64,000 bases of DNA from an uncultured Alphaproteobacteria bacterium (GTDB taxonomy: Bacteria > Pseudomonadota > Alphaproteobacteria > HIMB59), in NCBI GenBank assembly GCA_902527545.1, contig CABZPR010000005.1, positions 33,656-97,655 on the forward strand, written 5' to 3'. The position numbers and the translations under genes were made by a program. Shown here in pieces: positions 44,233-52,643 of this stretch (positions are counted from its first letter, which is position 1; the number at the start of each line of letters is the position of its first letter). The notes beneath the pieces were generated by a model that was given only the letters and a program-made list of their open reading frames with translations, did no database searches and was not told the origin of the DNA.

Positions 44233-45660
44233 TTAATTCCATTTTGCTGATTCATTATTTAAAAATGTTATAACTTTTTGTTTAAACTGAATTTTTTCAT
44301 CTTCATCTTTAATCATTTTATCTAGGTCCGTCTCTAAGCTAGAGAGAATCTTATTTTTAGAATTCCATTTAGATTTATCATCATCATTAAATCGCTCTTT
44401 AATTTCAAATTCATAATTTCTTTTGTCATTTTCAGGCAGAGTGTGTGGGGCTATTTCATATAAAATTCGCACAGCTATTTCTTTATATCGATCATCTTTG
44501 AATTTTTTTGCAATTTCATATTTCTTATCGTTTGGTGCGATATGAAAATCAATCATTAATTTTTTATCTTGATGCGATGGGAAACTCTCAAATATCCTAT
44601 CTTCAAGATTAAATGGTTCAGGCCATTCTTTTTGATTTGAAAGATGAAGTTTAATAAGACGAGAGCAAAATTCCTCATTTTTTTTTATAAAATTTGCTCT
44701 TTTTCTTAGTTCATCTACTCCTATTTCTGCGTATTTATTATCTTTGAATGAATAACTTTCATTCAAAAGTGTTTTCGATTTTGACCCATCAAAAACTTCA
44801 CAAACTCTTTGAGCACCATCATTCATTTTCTTAATTAAGTCTTTATCTTCTAATTCTATGAGTTTAACGGGATCAAAAAGCAAATTATAAACTAAATAGT
44901 GATGATTTCTTGATGGAATCCCTCCAATTAAAGTTTGAGCTTTGATTGCGGGTCTTCTTCCCCAAAATGTTGTGTTCGTAAAAACTAAATTATCTAGCAT
45001 GAATCTTTTAGGAGTGTCTCTAAGTCGAAATTCATATGCAGAGTTCCAAATCTTTGGACATCTTATATTTAATATCTTATTAAGTTCTAATGTGATTAAG
45101 CTATCAAAAACAGCATCATGAGGACCTGCATCATAGTTTATTTTAATATTATTTAGTTTAGAAATTTCATCTAATTTAAGTATGGGATACCCTTGATCGT
45201 CAGTATTAAATTTAATATGTTCAGGGCTATAAACTGAAACTAATCTTAATATATCAAATACATCCATACGCACATTATTGTTAGTAACAGTCATATAAAT
45301 TTCAGGTAATAAGTTTTGATAAAGTGCTTGTCGTAAAAAGGGTTCATCAAAATTTATATTATTGAAACCTACAAAAATGGCTGATGAGGATGACCATTGT
45401 TGAAATGTTTCATACAATTGAGCACTTGCTTCATAATAATTTGGGTAATTGTTTTGTATTAAACTAGTTGGATCTACCCCAGTAGTTATTAAAGCACTTG
45501 GTTCGAACCATTTTCCCTCTCTTAATTTACTATGTATTTCTAATTTGTCTTTGACTTCAAATTTATTATTAGTTAACACAGCACCAACTTGTGTTATTTG
45601 ATTAAATTTATCATTACGACCTGTTGTTTCGAGATCCCAGAAAATATAATGATCATTCAT
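44233..45660 (-). CDS. sbcB: Exodeoxyribonuclease I
   Basis: 3'-5' exonuclease for single-stranded DNA. The DEDDh exonuclease domain begins IFWDLETTGRNDKF (D9, E11 metal ligands), continues through HDAVFDSLITLELN, and the SbcB-specific region follows (HIKFNTDDQGYPILKLDE, about residues 138-155, and the C-terminal helical domain). The 475-residue length equals the E. coli enzyme. It lies downstream of a hairpin and stands alone. Confidence 0.92.
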   Translation of the reverse strand: MNDHYIFWDLETTGRNDKFNQITQVGAVLTNNKFEVKDKLEIHSKLREGKWFEPSALITTGVDPTSLIQNNYPNYYEASAQLYETFQQWSSSSAIFVGFNNINFDEPFLRQALYQNLLPEIYMTVTNNNVRMDVFDILRLVSVYSPEHIKFNTDDQGYPILKLDEISKLNNIKINYDAGPHDAVFDSLITLELNKILNIRCPKIWNSAYEFRLRDTPKRFMLDNLVFTNTTFWGRRPAIKAQTLIGGIPSRNHHYLVYNLLFDPVKLIELEDKDLIKKMNDGAQRVCEVFDGSKSKTLLNESYSFKDNKYAEIGVDELRKRANFIKKNEEFCSRLIKLHLSNQKEWPEPFNLEDRIFESFPSHQDKKLMIDFHIAPNDKKYEIAKKFKDDRYKEIAVRILYEIAPHTLPENDKRNYEFEIKERFNDDDKSKWNSKNKILSSLETDLDKMIKDEDEKIQFKQKVITFLNNESAKWN

Positions 45661-45728
45661 ATTAAAAAGTTATAACAATTGAATATTATAATAAAGTTTA
45701 AGTTTAACTTACTTTATTTGGGAGTCAT

Positions 45729-45784
45729 AAAAACTAGCTCCGGAGGAATAAGTAAGGATAGGAATAAGGATGAAGCTAGTTTTT
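45729..45784. other. 11-bp inverted repeat around a purine-rich loop
   Basis: AAAAACTAGCT (45729-45739) and AGCTAGTTTTT (45774-45784) pair perfectly, with a 34-nt loop holding five GGA motifs on plus and CCTCC/CCTT blocks on minus. Both strands end in a T5-run, so it can terminate transcription in either direction. It could also be the end of a small RNA. The rest of 45661-45876 has nothing else I can name. Confidence 0.6.
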
Positions 45785-45876
45785 GATTGGTGTTTTATAC
45801 TAAATTTTTATTTAAAGTCAAATTGCAGATAATAGAACTTAGTTGTGCAAAATTTGCACAGCTAAATGTTTTGATT

Positions 45877-46035
45877 TTATTGATTTTTAAATAAGTTTTT
45901 AATCTTCTTGTAATAAATTAGTGAACATTTGGCATCACAAAAAAATACTTTTTTTGGGATATCATAAAACTTAGGATCAGCCCAATATAAAGGTTCCTCA
46001 ATTTTTTTTTTACATACTTCACAATTATGAGTCAT
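45877..46035 (-). CDS. 52-residue treble-clef-like Cys4 protein
   Basis: The protein begins MTHNCEVCKKKIEEPLYW and ends KNLFKNQ. Cysteines are at 5, 8, 33 and 37 (CxxC ... CxxxC), a likely zinc site. The C-terminal half is basic. It lies 9 nt after the phosphatase gene and 92 nt before the terminator-like hairpin. No family is recognised; it may be a small DNA/RNA-binding or protein-binding factor. Confidence 0.62.
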   Translation of the reverse strand: MTHNCEVCKKKIEEPLYWADPKFYDIPKKVFFCDAKCSLIYYKKIKNLFKNQ

Positions 46036-46044
46036 TTAATAATT

Positions 46045-46551
46045 CTAAAAATTTAATTCTACTATTCTACTTTCTTCGATTGGCTCGGGGTCAAAATAAG
46101 GCACTGATCCATAAAGTCTGTTATCTAAACCCAGTATCTCATCGTAATATCTCATCATTATCTTATTAGGGCTGGCATGTGGTGCGATTTCTTTTAAGTT
46201 TTCAATTATAAGCTCAAGATTTTCAGGGGAGTATTTTGCCGCTATGCCTAAACTTGTTGCAGTAGATCGACTTATACCCATATGACAATGGACTAAAATA
46301 GGTTTAGTTTTATCCCAATCATCTGTGAAATCTAATAATTCTTGAGTATGATGTTTTTCAGGTAATATAAATCCCTCTCTTGGCTCAGAAATATCATCAA
46401 TTAACATTTTCAAGTGTCTATTTTTATCCATACCTGATGGGGTTTCAGGCTCAAAATTTTTATTAATAATGGTAAGCATTTTATCTGGGTTAAATTTATC
46501 AACACACTCTTGGATATCTGCTAATCCACAAATAATTATTTTTTTTTGCAT
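46045..46551 (-). CDS. Protein tyrosine/dual-specificity phosphatase-like protein
   Basis: Cys-based phosphatase fold with the P-loop HCHMGISRS (88-96): nucleophile C89 and phosphate-binding R95. The start MQKKIIICGLADIQ and the 168-residue length match the bacterial family of small cytosolic PTP-like proteins. The general acid is probably in DDISEPREG (53-60). The substrate is unknown. It is followed by the tiny Cys4 protein. Confidence 0.82.
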   Translation of the reverse strand: MQKKIIICGLADIQECVDKFNPDKMLTIINKNFEPETPSGMDKNRHLKMLIDDISEPREGFILPEKHHTQELLDFTDDWDKTKPILVHCHMGISRSTATSLGIAAKYSPENLELIIENLKEIAPHASPNKIMMRYYDEILGLDNRLYGSVPYFDPEPIEESRIVELNF

Positions 46552-46607
46552 AAGAAGTTCAATTAATATATAGGTTAAACAATCGTTAAGAAAGAATATT
46601 TATTTTC

Positions 46608-47567
46608 ATGGTATCTCAATTAGATAGTCTTAAAAAATTTTCATCAGTTGTTGCAGACACGGGAGATATTGACAGTATTCAAAAATTTTACCCAGATGAC
46701 TGTACTACCAATCCATCTTTAATATTTAAAGCCGTTCAATCAAACAAATACAAAAAACTAGTTGATGAAGTAATAAGTAATTCAAAAAGTAGAAAATTTT
46801 CTCAAACTGAGGATCAAGTTAATTACATTTCTGATCAACTAACTATTGCTTTTGGTATAGAGTTAACAAAAATCGTGCCAGGATATGTTTCTACCGAGGT
46901 CGACTCTGATTTATCATTTAATACTGATGCTACAATTGAAAAGGCAAAGCAAATAATCAATAGTTATGAGCAATCAGGTGTCCCCAAGAATAGAATATTA
47001 ATTAAAATTGCAGGCACATGGGAAGGAATACAAGCAGTAAAAAAATTAGAGGCGGAGGGTATATCTTGTAATTGCACACTCATTTTTTCTTTAACACAAG
47101 CAATAGCTTGTGCTGAAGCAGGAGCATTTTTAATTTCACCATTTGTGGGAAGGATACTTGACTGGTTTAAATCAAATACACAAAAAGATTATGACTCATC
47201 AAATGACCCAGGTGTTGAGAGTGTTGAGAAGATTTTTAATTATTTTAAAAAATTTAATTATAACACTATTGTTATGGCAGCATCATTTAGAAATAAGGAT
47301 GAAATAATTAATTTAGCTGGATGTGATAAATTAACTATCAACCCAACTCTTTTAGAAGAATTAAGCCAAAACAATGATGAGATTAAACTTAAATTATCAA
47401 AAGAAAACTCATCTTTATTAGATATTGAGAGAATTAATGTGAATGAGAGCTCATTTCGTTGGCATTTAAATGAAAATCAGATGGCATCTTTTAAATTAGC
47501 TGAGGGTATTAGATTATTTAATAAGGATTTATTAAAATTAAAAGAATTGATTAGAGGCCAATTATAA
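46608..47567 (+). CDS. tal: Transaldolase
   Basis: Pentose phosphate pathway enzyme moving a dihydroxyacetone unit. TTNPSLIFKAV (33-43), the Schiff-base K133 in ILIKIAGTWEGIQAV and SPFVGRILDWF are diagnostic of the TalB class of about 317 residues, so this is not the short TalC/FSA type. It stands at the start of a plus-strand pair with bioY. Confidence 0.95.
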   Translation: MVSQLDSLKKFSSVVADTGDIDSIQKFYPDDCTTNPSLIFKAVQSNKYKKLVDEVISNSKSRKFSQTEDQVNYISDQLTIAFGIELTKIVPGYVSTEVDSDLSFNTDATIEKAKQIINSYEQSGVPKNRILIKIAGTWEGIQAVKKLEAEGISCNCTLIFSLTQAIACAEAGAFLISPFVGRILDWFKSNTQKDYDSSNDPGVESVEKIFNYFKKFNYNTIVMAASFRNKDEIINLAGCDKLTINPTLLEELSQNNDEIKLKLSKENSSLLDIERINVNESSFRWHLNENQMASFKLAEGIRLFNKDLLKLKELIRGQL

Positions 47568-47605
47568 TTATTGCACAAATCACTTCAAAATTATAAATAA
47601 TTAAT

Positions 47606-48151
47606 ATGGAAAATAAAAATATAACAATTTTAAGTCAGTACGCTCAAAGTAATTTATCCAAAATAGTATTTTCTCTTTTGGGAATTATTCTCTTATCAGT
47701 TTCTAGTAAAATTAGTATTCCTTTCTATCCTGTGCCGATGACATTACAAACCTTTGTTGTATATTTTATTGCTGCCTCAATGGGTATGGTTGGGTTTTAT
47801 GCAACTGTTTCATACGTTATTCTTGGACTTATTGGTCTTCCCATCTTTGCTGCTGGTGGAGGTTTTGGTTATGTCATGTCTCCAACATTTGGATTTCTTT
47901 ATGGAATGATTTTAGCTTCATTTGTAATAGCATATTTTTCAAAAAACCTTTTCAATAAAAATTTAATAAAAATTATTTTATCTATTTTTATAGGTGCGTT
48001 AATTATTTTTGTTTGTGGTATTGCCCATTTATCAAGCTTCATAGGACTTGAGAAATCTATAAACGCAGGCTTATACCCATTTATTTACAGTGAACTTTTA
48101 AAGATAGCACTTGCTATTTCTTTGACGTATTTGCTAATTAAAAAAAATTAA
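47606..48151 (+). CDS. bioY: BioY, substrate-binding component of an ECF biotin transporter
   Basis: Six-span S component for biotin uptake. The segment KISIPFYPVPMTLQTFVVYF (about 32-51) and the GGGFGYVMSPTFGFLYGMI motif (about 81-99) match BioY. No ATPase (BioM) or BioN is adjacent, so it may use a shared energising module or work alone. The 3' end overlaps msrB by 4 nt in convergent orientation. Confidence 0.92.
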   Translation: MENKNITILSQYAQSNLSKIVFSLLGIILLSVSSKISIPFYPVPMTLQTFVVYFIAASMGMVGFYATVSYVILGLIGLPIFAAGGGFGYVMSPTFGFLYGMILASFVIAYFSKNLFNKNLIKIILSIFIGALIIFVCGIAHLSSFIGLEKSINAGLYPFIYSELLKIALAISLTYLLIKKN

Positions 48152-48615
48152 TCTGGTATAAAGTTTAAAGCTATACCGTTATTACAGTATCTTAAACCTG
48201 TAGGTTCCGGACCATCTTTGAAGACGTGTCCGTGATGCCCGCCACATTTAGCACAGTGATATTCTTTTCGTGGAAACACCAATTTAAAATCTGTTTTAAA
48301 ACCCAAAGCATTAGGAAGATAATCAAAAAATGAAGGCCAGCCAGTTCCGCTATCATATTTCATATCCGAAGAAAATAGTGGTAATTCACATCCTGCACAA
48401 TGGTAGGTACCTTTTCTTTTTTCATTGTTAAGCACACTAAACCCTGGTCGTTCAGTTCCATGCTGTCTCAAAATATAATACTCTTCTTCTGATAATCTCA
48501 TTTTCCATTCCTCATCTGAAAGAATTAGTTTTTCCATCGCAACTAAAGGTTTATATCCAACAAAGCATCCACCAATAAGTATTGATATAAATCTTCTTCT
48601 GTTTAAAACAACCAT
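48148..48615 (-). CDS. msrB: Peptide-methionine (R)-S-oxide reductase, Tat-exported
   Basis: Repairs oxidised methionine. Structural zinc cysteines are C73, C76, C121 and C124 (HCAGCELP, HCAKCGGHHG); the catalytic cysteine is C144 in LRYCNNGIAL. The N-terminus MVVLNRRRFISILIGGCF has a twin-arginine pattern (RRxFI), so the enzyme is probably exported folded through Tat to the periplasm. The 155-residue length is normal for the domain plus signal. Confidence 0.92.
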   Translation of the reverse strand: MVVLNRRRFISILIGGCFVGYKPLVAMEKLILSDEEWKMRLSEEEYYILRQHGTERPGFSVLNNEKRKGTYHCAGCELPLFSSDMKYDSGTGWPSFFDYLPNALGFKTDFKLVFPRKEYHCAKCGGHHGHVFKDGPEPTGLRYCNNGIALNFIPD

Positions 48616-48650
48616 AAAATATCAGGGATAAATTATAATAATTGAAAATA

Positions 48651-48734
48651 CTATTTCTTTTTAGCTCTTCTTTTAGCTCTTCTTTTTCGTGAACCGATTT
48701 TTCTTCTGCCTCTGTGTTTTTTAGGATAACCCAT
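48651..48734 (-). CDS. 27-residue Lys/Arg-rich peptide
   Basis: Reads MGYPKKHRGRRKIGSRKRR then AKRRAKKK: 16 of 27 residues are Lys or Arg, plus one His. No ribosome site is visible, but a TATTAT box ends 8 nt before the ATG, so the mRNA could be leaderless. The composition suggests an RNA- or ribosome-bound peptide (bTHX- or mS38-like in character, not proven). The two identical AAAAGAAGAGCT blocks are a short direct repeat. Confidence 0.55.
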   Translation of the reverse strand: MGYPKKHRGRRKIGSRKRRAKRRAKKK

Positions 48735-48806
48735 GACGGCGTATAATAGATATTTAACCTCAAAAATAAACATATTTTTTTGATATGATTCATATATTTT
48801 ATTCAA

Positions 48807-50003
48807 ATGAGAACAATTCTATTAGTTTTTGTTGCTGGATTAATACTGTCAGTAGGAAACGGATTTAGAATGTCTCTTGGGATTTACGTCCCAGATCTTT
48901 TAAGTTCTACAGTTTTTAGTGCATCAATAATAGGTCTAACATATGGTCTTTTTAATTTACTTTGGGGGGCTATGTCACCCATTGCAGGTGCATTTGCTGA
49001 ACAAAAGGGTTATGTAAAGACTCTTTGTTTTGGTTTCTTTGGTGTCTCTCTTAGTTTCTATGTTGCCTCTTCAGCGATACACCCATTACATTTTTTATTT
49101 GGTATTGGAATAATTGGAGGTATTTCAGCTGGTGTTATTTCTGTGCCGGTTATAATTGGGGGTGTTTCAAAATATTTCGAGGATGACAAAACACAAAGCA
49201 CAGTTACAGGTATACTTATGTCTCTTGCTGCAACAGGAATGTTTATATTTACACCTATAAACCAATTTTTAGTCACAACCTTTAAATGGAGTTTTTCATT
49301 TCAAATTACATCTATGTTTTTTCTGTTCATAATTCCTCTTTCACTTATATTTCTTTTACCTAAGCCACAAAAAAAAGATAAGAAAGAATTTACAAAAAGA
49401 AAAATATCAGATGTCATAAAAAAAGCCTTTAAGGATAAAAGTTATAACTATCTTATTTTAGGATTTTTTGTTTGTGGTTTACATGTTGCTTTAATTTCAA
49501 ACTATCTTCCAGTTTTTGCAAAAATTAAAGGTTTAGAAACTACAATAGCTGCAACAGGACTAACTTTAATTGGTTTATTTAATATGATTGGTACTTTAAT
49601 ATCAGGAAAAGTTTCAGGCATTATTAAAAAAAAATATGTATTATCATTTATTTATTTTGTAAGAAGCATAGTAATTTTTTTATTATTAATTTTGCCTACT
49701 AACAATTTTACAATTATTGCCTTCAGCTGTTGTATTGGTCTTTTATGGCTATCAACTGTCCCACCGACTTCAGGAATTGTTTCAAATAGATTTGGTACAA
49801 GATACCTTTCGACTTTATTTGGGATTGTAATGGTTTCCCATCAAGCAGGAGCATTTCTTGGCTCTTTTATTGGTGGTTTAGTTATAGATATTTATGGTTC
49901 ACTCGATATAGCCTGGATAATGGCGATAGTAATTTCTCTATTTTCTGCAATCGTCCATTTTCCAATTATAGAAAAAGAAAAATCCGAAGAAGTTTTTGCC
50001 TAA
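48807..50003 (+). CDS. MFS transporter
   Basis: Twelve-span major facilitator of 398 residues with the loop FAEQKGYVKTLCFG between spans 2 and 3 (motif A-like) and a second half beginning KSYNYLILGFFVCGLHVALI. It resembles the monocarboxylate/oxalate-formate exchanger group. The substrate is unknown. A TATATT box ends 8 nt before the ATG. The stop overlaps the next gene. Confidence 0.82.
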   Translation: MRTILLVFVAGLILSVGNGFRMSLGIYVPDLLSSTVFSASIIGLTYGLFNLLWGAMSPIAGAFAEQKGYVKTLCFGFFGVSLSFYVASSAIHPLHFLFGIGIIGGISAGVISVPVIIGGVSKYFEDDKTQSTVTGILMSLAATGMFIFTPINQFLVTTFKWSFSFQITSMFFLFIIPLSLIFLLPKPQKKDKKEFTKRKISDVIKKAFKDKSYNYLILGFFVCGLHVALISNYLPVFAKIKGLETTIAATGLTLIGLFNMIGTLISGKVSGIIKKKYVLSFIYFVRSIVIFLLLILPTNNFTIIAFSCCIGLLWLSTVPPTSGIVSNRFGTRYLSTLFGIVMVSHQAGAFLGSFIGGLVIDIYGSLDIAWIMAIVISLFSAIVHFPIIEKEKSEEVFA

Positions 50004-50871
50004 TTTAAAAATTAATCCTTTTCTTATCCTAATTATTGGTGCAGTGAGTATTGCTTTTTCTCCTATATTTGTTCGACTTTCAGAGGTTGACCCAATAATA
50101 ACAGCTTTTTTTAGGATATTCGTAAGCCTTCCTTTTTTTTTAATGTTTGGGTCATTGAAAATTATTGAAAAAGTAAACTTTCCTGTTTTAAAGAATAAAT
50201 TTTTAATTATTTTTATTTCAGGTGTCTTTTTTTCATTAGATTTAATTTGTTGGCACTGGTCTATTAAACTTACCACAGTTTCTAAAGCAACATTTTTATC
50301 TAATTTAGCCCCTATAGTTGTAATTTTATTTTCTTTAATATTTCTTAAAGAAAAATTTTCTAAGTTTTTTTTTATTGCCATATTTATTTCGATGAGCGGT
50401 ATGACCATGTTATTAGGCGAGAGTTTTCAATTTTATAAATCACAATTTTTGGGAGATCTTTTAGGTGTTTTAACAGCAATTTGGTATGGTTTATATATTC
50501 TTACAATTAGCCAATTAAGAAAAGATTTAAATTCAAGTACAATCATGTTTTTTTCAGGATGTGTAAGCGCAATTATTTTACTTTTGGTTGCGATATTTTT
50601 TGAACAAAGTTTAGTACCAAAGTCTTATTACGCGATAGCAATTCTATTTTTATTAGGTTTTGTATGCCAATTTATTGGACAATCTTTTATAGCTTACTCT
50701 CTAGCATTTTTATCTGCTTCCTTATCATCTTTGAGTCTTTTGATACAACCTATTACTGCAACCTTATTGGCGTACTTTTTTTTCCAAGAAAAATTAACTT
50801 TGATCCAATTTTTTGGAAGTGCATTAATCTTGATTGGAATTTATATTGCTAAAACAAAATATGAAAATTAA
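49996..50871 (+). CDS. EamA/DMT-family transporter
   Basis: Ten-span transporter with two EamA repeats (first about 5-135 with GAVSIAFSPIFVRLSEVDPI, second about 150-285). The start appears to be a TTG at 49996, 8 nt inside the MFS gene. The substrate is unknown. Confidence 0.82.
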   Translation: MPNLKINPFLILIIGAVSIAFSPIFVRLSEVDPIITAFFRIFVSLPFFLMFGSLKIIEKVNFPVLKNKFLIIFISGVFFSLDLICWHWSIKLTTVSKATFLSNLAPIVVILFSLIFLKEKFSKFFFIAIFISMSGMTMLLGESFQFYKSQFLGDLLGVLTAIWYGLYILTISQLRKDLNSSTIMFFSGCVSAIILLLVAIFFEQSLVPKSYYAIAILFLLGFVCQFIGQSFIAYSLAFLSASLSSLSLLIQPITATLLAYFFFQEKLTLIQFFGSALILIGIYIAKTKYEN

Positions 50872-51271
50872 ACAAATAAAAGTTGTAGCAGGCTTAATAC
50901 TTCAAAATAATAAACTTTTAATATGTCAAAGACCAAACTTTAAGGATCATCCATTAAAATGGGAATTTCCTGGAGGTAAAATTAAAAATGCTGAGACTAA
51001 TGAAGAGGCCTTAACTAGAGAAATAAATGAAGAGCTATCAATTAACATAAAAAATTATGAGGAACTGATCAGTTATAATTTCAATTATAAAGACTTAAAT
51101 AAAAGGGTATTCATATATTTTTATTTAGTCAATAATTTCAGTGGTAAGGTTTTAAATAATTTTCATAAAGAACTAAAATGGATTGAAATTAAGGATATTC
51201 GTGAATATGATTTTTTAGAAGGAGACCTTCAAATAATTGATTATATAAGTAGTAATGACTTTAAATATTAA
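50861..51271 (+). CDS. Nudix hydrolase (MutT type)
   Basis: Nudix box from G38 to I61 (GGKIKNAETNEEALTREINE then ELSI), matching GX5EX7REUXEEXGU except for the last Gly position. I start it at the ATG 50861, overlapping the DMT gene by 11 nt; 136 residues. MutT-like enzymes remove 8-oxo-dGTP; the KWEFPGGK start supports that. It overlaps the next gene by 17 nt. Confidence 0.88.
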   Translation: MKIKQIKVVAGLILQNNKLLICQRPNFKDHPLKWEFPGGKIKNAETNEEALTREINEELSINIKNYEELISYNFNYKDLNKRVFIYFYLVNNFSGKVLNNFHKELKWIEIKDIREYDFLEGDLQIIDYISSNDFKY

Positions 51272-52286
51272 AGATAAACCAAAAGACGGATTTGAAAGAG
51301 TCGTTTATGCTGAGGAGGATAAATTTAATTTCTACTCAGTAATTGCTATTCATAATACTAAGAGAGGTCCTGCCTTGGGTGGATGTAGATATTTCAATTA
51401 TCAGGATTTAAATAAGCAAGAAGAGGATGTTTTAAAATTAGCTGAAGCAATGACATATAAGAATTCTTTGGCTGAACTTCCCTTTGGTGGTGGCAAGGCT
51501 ACTATTCACTCTAAAATAAATAAAAAAGATGCATATAGTTTATTTGGAGAAGTTTTAAACAAACTTAATGGTACCTATATAACAGCTGGAGATATGGGAA
51601 CGGTTGATGAGGACTTAAGAGGATTTAGAGAATACTCAGACCATGTTTGTAACCCCATAGGTTCTGACTCTGGATTAGGTACCGCATTAGGTGTTTTTTA
51701 CTCAATGTTAGGTTGTGTCGAATTTAAATTTGGACAAGACTCATTAATAAATAAAAATGTATTTATTAAAGGATATGGTAAAACTGGATCTAGAATTGCT
51801 TCTTTGTGTAAAAAAGATGGTGCGAACATTGAAATTTCTGACTTAGAACATAAAAAAGATTTGATTGAGAGAGATGGTTATAAATTTTGTAGTCAACTCC
51901 AAGATACATCCTTTGAAAAAATTGATATCTACTCTCCTTGTGCAGGAGGAGGTGATTTGAATACGGAGTTTTTAAATTTTGCTACTAATAAAATATCAAT
52001 GATTACTGGATCTGCAAATAATCAACTTGATAATAATGATGTAGAAAAAGAATTATATAACAAAGGTATATTATATTGTCCTGATTATTGTGCCAACGCT
52101 GGAGGTGTAATTATATTAGGTTCAAGAATTAGTATTAAAGAAGATCTCGAACCAGATGACAAAATTGTAGATGATCTTTTAAAAAAAATAAAATCACGTA
52201 CAAAATTTATCTTAGAAAAATCTAAAAAAGATTTGATTTTAGCATCCAACATTGCAAGTGAAATGGCTTTAGATGGATTAAAATAA
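51255..52286 (+). CDS. Leucine/glutamate-type amino acid dehydrogenase
   Basis: NAD-dependent oxidative deamination of a branched-chain or aromatic amino acid. The catalytic region has K69 and K81 (AMTYKNSLAELPFGGGKATI), and a Rossmann NAD domain follows (KNVFIKGYGKTGSRIASL, near 166-183). The 343-residue length is that of leucine dehydrogenase, not the longer GDH. Exact substrate is inferred; Val, Leu and Phe remain possible. Confidence 0.86.
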   Translation: MTLNIKDKPKDGFERVVYAEEDKFNFYSVIAIHNTKRGPALGGCRYFNYQDLNKQEEDVLKLAEAMTYKNSLAELPFGGGKATIHSKINKKDAYSLFGEVLNKLNGTYITAGDMGTVDEDLRGFREYSDHVCNPIGSDSGLGTALGVFYSMLGCVEFKFGQDSLINKNVFIKGYGKTGSRIASLCKKDGANIEISDLEHKKDLIERDGYKFCSQLQDTSFEKIDIYSPCAGGGDLNTEFLNFATNKISMITGSANNQLDNNDVEKELYNKGILYCPDYCANAGGVIILGSRISIKEDLEPDDKIVDDLLKKIKSRTKFILEKSKKDLILASNIASEMALDGLK

Positions 52287-52643
52287 ATGAATTTTTTTCA
52301 AGCTTATATTCACCCTCAACAAAAGGAAAGGTTACTATTTTTGGGATACTGGATTGGGTCACTGATTATTTGGTCATTTGCGATGAATATAAGTTTAGTA
52401 ATTGTTATCGTATTTTCAATAATTGGAAATTACGTAGTCGTAAGACCATTAGCAAAATTATTTTTCTTACTTAAAAACTTTGTAAATAAGAAGTTCTTCA
52501 ATAACTTTGATATATTTGAGGCTTATTATGCAGGTTTTGAATCTGGAAGAGTAACTAGAATTTTTTTAAAATTATCTTTTTTTATAATTATTATGTTTGT
52601 TTCAAAAATTTTTATGGAAGCTTATTTAACTTTTATAAATTAA
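52287..52643 (+). CDS. Membrane protein of unknown function
   Basis: 118 residues, starting immediately after the dehydrogenase stop. Hydrophobic spans at about 17-48 and 90-115, with a Tyr/Phe-rich soluble part FDIFEAYYAGFESGRVTR between. I do not recognise it. The 3' end overlaps the convergent CDP-alcohol gene by 11 nt. Confidence 0.65.
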   Translation: MNFFQAYIHPQQKERLLFLGYWIGSLIIWSFAMNISLVIVIVFSIIGNYVVVRPLAKLFFLLKNFVNKKFFNNFDIFEAYYAGFESGRVTRIFLKLSFFIIIMFVSKIFMEAYLTFIN

